Shown: one piece after another, positions 58,847 through 64,000 of the stretch
Position numbering within the stretch: position 1 is the first letter of the stretch
Layout: the number at the start of each line of letters is the position of its first letter
DNA from: an uncultured Porphyromonas sp.
GTDB lineage: Bacteria; Bacteroidota; Bacteroidia; Bacteroidales; Porphyromonadaceae
Direction: 5' to 3'
NCBI GenBank assembly: GCA_900539155.1
Contig: UQBE01000002.1
Location: 31,389-95,388, forward strand
DNA length: 64,000 bases
Notes under the pieces: generated by a model
Databases searched by the model: none
Told to the model about the DNA's origin: nothing
What the model saw: only the letters and a program-made list of their open reading frames with translations
Translations under genes and position numbers: made by a program

Positions 58847-59021
58847 GAAACTGTTGCAAAAGTCAACAGTCTCACAATCTTGCTTGCAAGATTGTCTAGA
58901 CTTTGCAGAAAGGATGAAGCGCAAGGCGCTGAGGGTGAGGTCTGAAGGGAGCATACCTCCGTATGTGACCGAAGCCGAATCCCGAAAGCAACACAGCGAT
59001 GCGCCTTTATGCAACAGTCTC
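58847..59021 (-). mobile_element. 175-bp MITE, copy 2, with 5-bp target duplication
   Basis: Same length and almost the same sequence as copy 1 (53015-53189), in the opposite orientation. The ends are GAAACTGTTGCA and TGCAACAGTCTC. Identical 5-bp flanks CTTAG at 58842-58846 and 59022-59026 are a target duplication, different from the GTAGG of copy 1. The left duplication contains the nth stop codon. The inner part carries CAATCTTGCTTGCAAGATTG, a perfect 20-bp palindrome. Confidence 0.88.
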
Positions 59022-59026
59022 CTTAG

Positions 59027-59175
59027 GAATTAGGGGGTGCGCCGTTAGACTGAAGAGACTAGCTGTTAGACATTAGCAGTGAGAGCGGACTGAGGCACAG
59101 TTCGCCCCGTCTCGACAGGGTGCGCGGAGGGATGCACAGCATCGCATCTCTAAGGGCTAATCTCTAACCTCTAAT
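59027..59175. repeat. Low-complexity gap upstream of nrnA
   Basis: Contains TAGCTGTTAGACATTAGC and CTAATCTCTAACCTCTAATTT strings like those at other gaps. No gene is seen between the MITE and the nrnA promoter. Confidence 0.45.
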
Positions 59176-59179
59176 TTCG

Positions 59180-59187
59180 TATCTTTG
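59180..59187 (+). promoter_or_regulatory. -7 box of nrnA
   Basis: TATCTTTG fits TAnnTTTG and lies 25 nt before the ATG at 59213. Confidence 0.55.
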
Positions 59188-59212
59188 CGGATATATACCT
59201 GTACTTATCTAT

Positions 59213-60307
59213 ATGGCACAACTCAGTAGTACCCCTTTGTCAGACGCTCTCGAGGTAACCTCTCTAGGAAGTGAGGGCGAGCGTCGTGTCGTCATCGTCG
59301 GGCACAAGTCGCCTGACGGGGATTGCATAGGTAGTGCGCTGGCACTGCGTAGCTACCTGCTCGCACGGGGTGCCGACGAGGCCTCTATCATGGTCGTGGG
59401 GCATGTGCCAGACAATCTGCTTTGGCTCCCGGGTGCTGAGACGATACATCAGCTTACAGCGCAGAGCGACTTGGAGCCGATGCGACAAGCATTGGGCAGA
59501 GCTAGGCTCTTGCTCCTCGTGGACTTTAACCATCTAGGGCGCATAGGCAATCCGCTGGAGAGCTTGGTCGCGGAGGTTATTGGTAAGCCCGAGGTGCGCT
59601 CCGTGATGATAGACCATCACCCAGAGCCTGAGATGGGACTGGTTAGTGAGATGTACAGTGACACATCGGCCTGCGCCACGGGCTACCTCATAGCAGAGCT
59701 ACTAGGTAGTAGTGCTCCGAGAGAGCTAGAGCTCTATGGGGGTGCCGATATGGCTACCTGCCTGCTGACAGCTACCTATACGGATACAGGTCTACTGAGA
59801 CATGGACAGATTACACCAGCTCTCTTCCGGCGTATCGCTACGCTGATGGAGCTGGGCGCAAGACATGATGAGGTCGTGCTACGCGTCTTCAAGAGTGACA
59901 AGCTGAGCCGACAGCGGCTCCTCGGCTTTATCATCGATGAGCGTACTACTTATGACCTCGACCTTGGCGTGGCGGTCTTTGCGCTCAGACAGGAGGACTT
60001 CGACCGTTTTGGTGTAGAGCCGGGGGACACGGAGGGACTTGTCAATGTCCCGCTAGACGTGGCGGGCATACGGGCGGTGGCTTTCCTCCGAGAGCAGCGC
60101 GATCCAGAGGAGCCGGTCAAGGTCTCGCTTCGCTCTGAGGGCAACCTGCCGGTAAATGAGGTGGCGAGCAAGCTCTTCGGCGGAGGAGGACATCTGAACG
60201 CTGCGGGCGCCGAGTACCAAGGCTCCCTAGCAGATGCGCTCGCCCTGGTCTGGCAGGGACTGCGTGAGCTGGTAGACCGTTACCCTGAGTGTGAGATAAT
60301 AGACTAG
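59213..60307 (+). CDS. nrnA: NrnA-type DHH phosphoesterase (oligoribonuclease / pAp phosphatase)
   Basis: DHH-DHHA1 enzyme of 364 residues that would degrade nano-RNA and dephosphorylate 3'-phosphoadenosine 5'-phosphate. Metal motifs are GHKSPDGDCIGSALAL (about 31-46), LVDFNHLGRIG and MIDHHPEPEMG. The DHHA1 substrate signature FGGGGHLNAAGAEY is near the C-terminus. It heads a nrnA-DUF4827-glmM-rlmD series that is common in Bacteroidota. Confidence 0.92.
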   Translation: MAQLSSTPLSDALEVTSLGSEGERRVVIVGHKSPDGDCIGSALALRSYLLARGADEASIMVVGHVPDNLLWLPGAETIHQLTAQSDLEPMRQALGRARLLLLVDFNHLGRIGNPLESLVAEVIGKPEVRSVMIDHHPEPEMGLVSEMYSDTSACATGYLIAELLGSSAPRELELYGGADMATCLLTATYTDTGLLRHGQITPALFRRIATLMELGARHDEVVLRVFKSDKLSRQRLLGFIIDERTTYDLDLGVAVFALRQEDFDRFGVEPGDTEGLVNVPLDVAGIRAVAFLREQRDPEEPVKVSLRSEGNLPVNEVASKLFGGGGHLNAAGAEYQGSLADALALVWQGLRELVDRYPECEIID

Positions 60308-60334
60308 AAACTAGAGATAAGACAATAGAAGAGT

Positions 60335-60970
60335 ATGAAAGCAACGAACCACATAACTACCACGGCACTTCTGACGCTTGTGACGCTCCTTACGCTGGGG
60401 CTGGGCTCCTTCACCAGTTGTCGTGAGAAGCAGCACATCAAGTCGCTCTCTGAGATGCTACGCGATGAGGAGAAGATAATCAAAGGCTTCATCCAGGAGC
60501 AGCAGATGAATGTGCAGGAGGGTACGGAGGGACAGCGAGAGTTTGACCCAGCCGTCTGGTACAAGTTCCCCAATGGTGTCTACATGCAGGTGCTAGACCA
60601 GGGAGCCGAGCTCGCAACGCCCGAGCGCACCCGAGTGATGCTACGCATGAAAGGTCGCTTCATCGCACCTGACTATAAGCACTCCTTTGATAATCTCTCT
60701 AAAGGTTATCAGCAGACTACCGAGTTTATTTATATAGACTCGCGCGATCGTACAGGCGCAATTCACTATAGACTCATCCAGGAGAGCCTCGGACACTCTA
60801 TTGATGCGCTGATGTGCGAGGGTGTAGCTTACCCGCTCACGATGGTGGGAAATGGAGCTAGGGTACGACTCCTCGTCCCCTTCCTCCTGGGACCCAACAT
60901 AGCGTACAACGCTGGAGCCCCGATGTACTGCGAGGAGGTGTGGTACCGCTTTGTCGAGGAGGAGCTCTAG
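60335..60970 (+). CDS. DUF4827 lipoprotein, FKBP-like
   Basis: The 211-residue protein has a signal peptide with lipobox FTSC (Cys about 29). The remainder fits DUF4827, which resembles the FKBP peptidyl-prolyl isomerase fold (IKGFIQEQQMNVQEG, WYKFPNGVYMQVLDQGAE, then LVPFLLGPNIAYN). Function is unknown; a periplasmic folding role is a guess from the fold. It follows nrnA by 27 bp and precedes glmM. Confidence 0.85.
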   Translation: MKATNHITTTALLTLVTLLTLGLGSFTSCREKQHIKSLSEMLRDEEKIIKGFIQEQQMNVQEGTEGQREFDPAVWYKFPNGVYMQVLDQGAELATPERTRVMLRMKGRFIAPDYKHSFDNLSKGYQQTTEFIYIDSRDRTGAIHYRLIQESLGHSIDALMCEGVAYPLTMVGNGARVRLLVPFLLGPNIAYNAGAPMYCEEVWYRFVEEEL

Positions 60971-61073
60971 CTCACTGACAGACACCACTACGCTCACGGG
61001 GCGCAGCACTCTGAGCTGGACAAGCAGACAGGGTTAGCTATTCGTTTTTTGGACACACACTTCATCAATACTT

Positions 61074-62471
61074 ATGACACTCATCAAATCAATCTCTGGA
61101 ATACGTGGCACCGTGGGTGGCTCTGTGACAGACGGCTTCAACCCATTGACGATCGCTCGCTTTGTCGTCGGCTATGCACAGCACATCAAGCTCTACGAGT
61201 CTGTCAGCAGACCGACCATCGTGGTGGGACGCGATGCGCGTCTCTCGGGCGAGATGGTCGAGCATCTGGTCATCGGTACGCTCATCGGTATGGGTTGCGA
61301 TGTGGTCAATATAGGACTGGCTACGACACCGACCACCGAGATGGCGGTGCTGGGGCATCGAGCCAACGGCGGAATCATCATCACCGCTTCGCACAATCCC
61401 ATTGAGTGGAATGCGCTCAAGTTCCTAGGAAGCGACGGCACCTTCCTCAATGCCGACCGTGGCAACGAGGTGCTCCGTCTCTCGGAAGACCGAACAGTTC
61501 CCTTTGCTTCCGTAGAAGACTTAGGACAAATCATCTCAAACGACTCGTATCTCCAGAAGCATATCGACGCAATTCTGGCACTTCCCGAGGTGGATGTGGA
61601 AGCTATTCGCAAGGCTGAGCTAACGGTCGCTTACGACCCAATCAACTCTGTCGGGGCAATCGCCCTGCCTCCGCTCTTTGAGGCACTAGGTGTCAAGGCG
61701 TGGAGAGGTATTAACGATACGCCCGATGGTAAGTTCGCTCACAATCCAGAGCCACTGCCTAGTCACCTAGTGGACCTGTGCGAGTTAGTGCGTATAGCAC
61801 GCGCCGATGTGGGCTTTTCGGTAGACCCTGACGTGGATCGCCTGGCGATTATTGACGAGACGGGAGAGCCTTTTGGCGAGGAGTACACATTGGTCTCGGT
61901 CGCTGATTACCTCCTCGACTACCATGAGGGAGGGAACACGGTCTCCAATATGAGCTCGACAAGAGCCCTCCGAGATGTTACGGAACGGCATGGCGGAAAC
62001 TATGCTCCCGCAGCTGTGGGAGAGGTCAACGTGGTCAAGCGAATGAGAGAGACCGACGCGCTCATCGGCGGTGAGGGCAATGGTGGTGTCATCTATCCCC
62101 GTCTGCACGCTGGGCGAGACGCACTCGTCGGCATCGCACTCTTCCTTACGCACTTGGCAAAGAGCGGTGAGACAGTGAGCCAGCTACGCATGCGCTACCC
62201 CGACTATGCTATGTGTAAGCGTCGTGTGGAGCTACCTGCTGGTACGGACGTTTCTGCACTCTTCGCTAGCCTGGAGCGTGAGGTCGCTTCGTTGAACCCC
62301 TTGACAGAGGATGGTCTGAAGCTCGACTTCGAGGACTCGTGGGTGCAGATACGTCCGAGCAATACAGAGCCAATCGTCCGTGTCTATACGGAAGCACCCA
62401 CTGAGGAGGGCGCATCGGCTCTCGCTGATAAGTACATCTCGCTCGTGGAGCAGCAGCTCGCTCGCAAGTAA
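61074..62471 (+). CDS. glmM: Phosphoglucosamine mutase-type phosphohexomutase
   Basis: Alpha-D-phosphohexomutase of 465 residues, converting glucosamine-6-phosphate to glucosamine-1-phosphate for UDP-GlcNAc. The active Ser is in IIITASHNPIEWNALKF. The Mg loop is DPDVDRLAI, the sugar loop GGEGNGGVIYPRLHAGRD, and the phosphate-binding loop RPSNTEPIVRVYTEA. The Bacteroidota branch can also use mannose/glucose phosphates, so the substrate is not certain. rlmD begins 3 bp downstream. Confidence 0.92.
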   Translation: MTLIKSISGIRGTVGGSVTDGFNPLTIARFVVGYAQHIKLYESVSRPTIVVGRDARLSGEMVEHLVIGTLIGMGCDVVNIGLATTPTTEMAVLGHRANGGIIITASHNPIEWNALKFLGSDGTFLNADRGNEVLRLSEDRTVPFASVEDLGQIISNDSYLQKHIDAILALPEVDVEAIRKAELTVAYDPINSVGAIALPPLFEALGVKAWRGINDTPDGKFAHNPEPLPSHLVDLCELVRIARADVGFSVDPDVDRLAIIDETGEPFGEEYTLVSVADYLLDYHEGGNTVSNMSSTRALRDVTERHGGNYAPAAVGEVNVVKRMRETDALIGGEGNGGVIYPRLHAGRDALVGIALFLTHLAKSGETVSQLRMRYPDYAMCKRRVELPAGTDVSALFASLEREVASLNPLTEDGLKLDFEDSWVQIRPSNTEPIVRVYTEAPTEEGASALADKYISLVEQQLARK

Positions 62472-62474
62472 CCT

Positions 62475-63956
62475 ATGGCAAGAAGTCGCAAGGAACCGAG
62501 GTATCTAGACGAGGTACTCATCGAGCGGATGGGTGCTGAGGGGCAATGCGTGGCACACGTTGAGGACAAGGTGCTCTTCGTCCCTTATGCTGCACCTGGA
62601 GACCGCTGTCGCATACGTGTCGGTCGCTCCAAGCGGAGCTATATGCAGGGCACCATCGAAGAGCTGATAGAGCCGTCACCTCTGCGTGTGGAGCCTCGCT
62701 GTGAGGTCTTCGGCTCGTGTGGTGGCTGCAAGTGGCAGCACATCCCCTACGAGGAGCAGCTCCAAGGTAAGGCACAGCAAGTCGCAGATGCCATGACTCG
62801 CATCGGACATGTCGCGATAGAAGAGACCGAGCCCATCGTAGGGTGTGAGGAGCCGTGGCACTATCGTAACAAGGTCGAGTTCACCTTTAGCAAGAAGCGC
62901 TGGCTCACCGAAGCTGAGCTCAAGAGCCTTCCCGATGAAGCCCCCGAGGAGGAACTCTGTGGCGTTGGCTTTCACAAGGCGGGGATGTTTGACAAAGTGC
63001 TAGACCTGCACGGTGTCACTTGTCAAATAGCCGACCCGATAGCCTCAGAGATACGCGACTACCTCAACGACTATTGCCTAGCGCGTTGGAAGGATTACCC
63101 ATACTATGACCAGCGAGCGCACGAGGGTGTGATGCGAACGCTCCTGATTCGCACGACGACGCTCGGCGGGCTGATGGTCTTGGTCGCCTTTGCTGAGAGC
63201 ACTGAGGAGCTGCGTGTGCAACTCCTCGAAGCTCTGCGCCTACGCTTCCCCCAGATTACGTCGCTCTACTATATGGTCAATACGAAGCTCAACGACAGCC
63301 TTTCCGACCTCCCGGCGCAGCTTTACAGCGGTGCGCCATATATCGAGGAGGATATGCACGGCTTGCGTTACCGTATCGGCCCTAAGTCCTTCTACCAGAC
63401 GAATAGTCGGCAAGCGGAGCGACTCTATGAGAAGGTTCGTGAATACGCTCAGCTCTCCGGAGACGAGGTCGTTTACGACCTCTATACGGGAGCGGGGACT
63501 ATAGCTAACTACTTAGCGCAAAGCTGTCGCTCCGTCATCGGGATTGAGTATGTCCCGGAGGCTGTTGAGGATGCGTTTGTCAATAGAGATCAGAACGGGA
63601 TCACGAACGCTACCTTCTACGCAGGCGATATGAAGGCGATCCTGACCGATGACTTCGTCGCAGCGCATGGTCGTCCTGATGTTCTGGTGACCGACCCGCC
63701 ACGTGCAGGTATGGATATGCCAGTCGTGGAGGTAATCCTGCGGGCGGCACCACAGCGCATCGTCTACGTCAGTTGCAACCCAGCGACCCAGGCACGAGAC
63801 TTAGCACTCCTCATGGCTGAGGGGCAGTACCGGGCCGTGAAGGCTTGCGCTGTCGACATGTTTCCCCACACGCATCACGTGGAGACGGTAGCTCTGTTGT
63901 CCAAACTAAATACAGAACATCATTTAGATATAGAAATAGGGGAAGATGAAGATTAA
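62475..63956 (+). CDS. rlmD: 23S rRNA (uracil-5)-methyltransferase, RlmD/RumA family
   Basis: SAM-dependent RNA methyltransferase of 493 residues. A TRAM domain (about 15-75) is followed by an Fe-S cluster motif, CEVFGSCGGCKWQHI, with a later Cys in GVTC. Motif I is VYDLYTGAGTIANYL. The catalytic Cys lies in IVYVSCNPATQARDL, with the TDPPRAGM motif before it. The C-terminal HHVETVALL is typical. Which uracil is modified cannot be decided. The codon series after 63890 becomes AT-rich. Confidence 0.93.
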   Translation: MARSRKEPRYLDEVLIERMGAEGQCVAHVEDKVLFVPYAAPGDRCRIRVGRSKRSYMQGTIEELIEPSPLRVEPRCEVFGSCGGCKWQHIPYEEQLQGKAQQVADAMTRIGHVAIEETEPIVGCEEPWHYRNKVEFTFSKKRWLTEAELKSLPDEAPEEELCGVGFHKAGMFDKVLDLHGVTCQIADPIASEIRDYLNDYCLARWKDYPYYDQRAHEGVMRTLLIRTTTLGGLMVLVAFAESTEELRVQLLEALRLRFPQITSLYYMVNTKLNDSLSDLPAQLYSGAPYIEEDMHGLRYRIGPKSFYQTNSRQAERLYEKVREYAQLSGDEVVYDLYTGAGTIANYLAQSCRSVIGIEYVPEAVEDAFVNRDQNGITNATFYAGDMKAILTDDFVAAHGRPDVLVTDPPRAGMDMPVVEVILRAAPQRIVYVSCNPATQARDLALLMAEGQYRAVKACAVDMFPHTHHVETVALLSKLNTEHHLDIEIGEDED

Positions 63957-64000
63957 TAATGAATGTTGTTGTGGATGCAAAACAGAAAAGCCGGATCAAA

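Noticed and set aside
63957..64000. Possible gene after rlmD
   Set aside because: Only 44 bases remain and no start with supporting context can be judged.
1..64000. tRNA, rRNA or tmRNA genes
   Set aside because: None recognised by conserved sequence or cloverleaf on reading; a tRNAscan-SE and Infernal run would settle it.

Overview
The window looks like chromosomal DNA of a Porphyromonas species (Bacteroidota), probably an asaccharolytic one close to P. asaccharolytica or P. uenonis; the species is inference. Grounds: about 55 percent GC in most genes; no clear Shine-Dalgarno sequences; many promoters with the Bacteroidota -7 box TAnnTTTG; a dipeptidyl-peptidase 5-like enzyme; a type IX secretion C-terminal domain; a BspA-like leucine-rich-repeat protein; and the 4-hydroxybutyrate route from succinyl-CoA to crotonyl-CoA used by amino-acid-fermenting Porphyromonas to make butyrate.

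Layout. 1-2045: 5' part of a BspA-like gene (minus). 2.6-11 kb: trpS, an OB-fold protein, rlmH, a PAS protein, manA, a DUF3109 protein, then two SGNH hydrolases and an MBOAT acyltransferase. 11-15.6 kb (minus): HAD hydrolase, DPP5-like peptidase, enolase. 15.8-20 kb: folD, mfd. 20.3-25 kb (minus): recJ-recQ-ispE. 25.5-31.8 kb (minus): cobalamin riboswitch, abfD, nfu-like, abfT, 4hbD, sucD. 32.2-40.6 kb: mnmG, a parS site, uvrC, dtd, mazG-like, deoC, a lysine-less DegT-type protein, prfC. 40.8-44.9 kb: TonB receptor, DUF4374 lipoprotein and a small membrane protein, resembling a xenosiderophore uptake locus. 45-50.9 kb (minus): topB, prfB with programmed frameshift, acyl-CoA synthetase, MarR regulator, PspC protein. 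51-52.9 kb: rpsA. 53-54.7 kb: accessory stretch with repeats, an AT-rich DUF4377 lipoprotein and broken HTH genes. 54.9-64 kb: carboxynorspermidine synthase, a tiny T9SS protein, pheS, nth, nrnA, DUF4827, glmM, rlmD.

The most interesting signal is a well-formed cobalamin riboswitch with its own promoter at the head of the 4-hydroxybutyrate operon. None of that operon's enzymes uses B12, but the competing fate of succinyl-CoA (methylmalonyl-CoA mutase, propionate) does. This suggests B12-controlled choice between propionate and butyrate, the same logic as riboswitch control of metE versus metH.

The second signal is a family of four intergenic elements with identical geometry: six CCACGTGG boxes spaced 22/22/64/22/22 bp in a 160-bp core that is also a large inverted repeat, with changes that co-occur in both arms. 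They sit among a 175-bp MITE (two copies with 5-bp target duplications), short GAGACTGTTGCA palindromes and degenerate low-complexity repeats that fill many of the gaps between genes.
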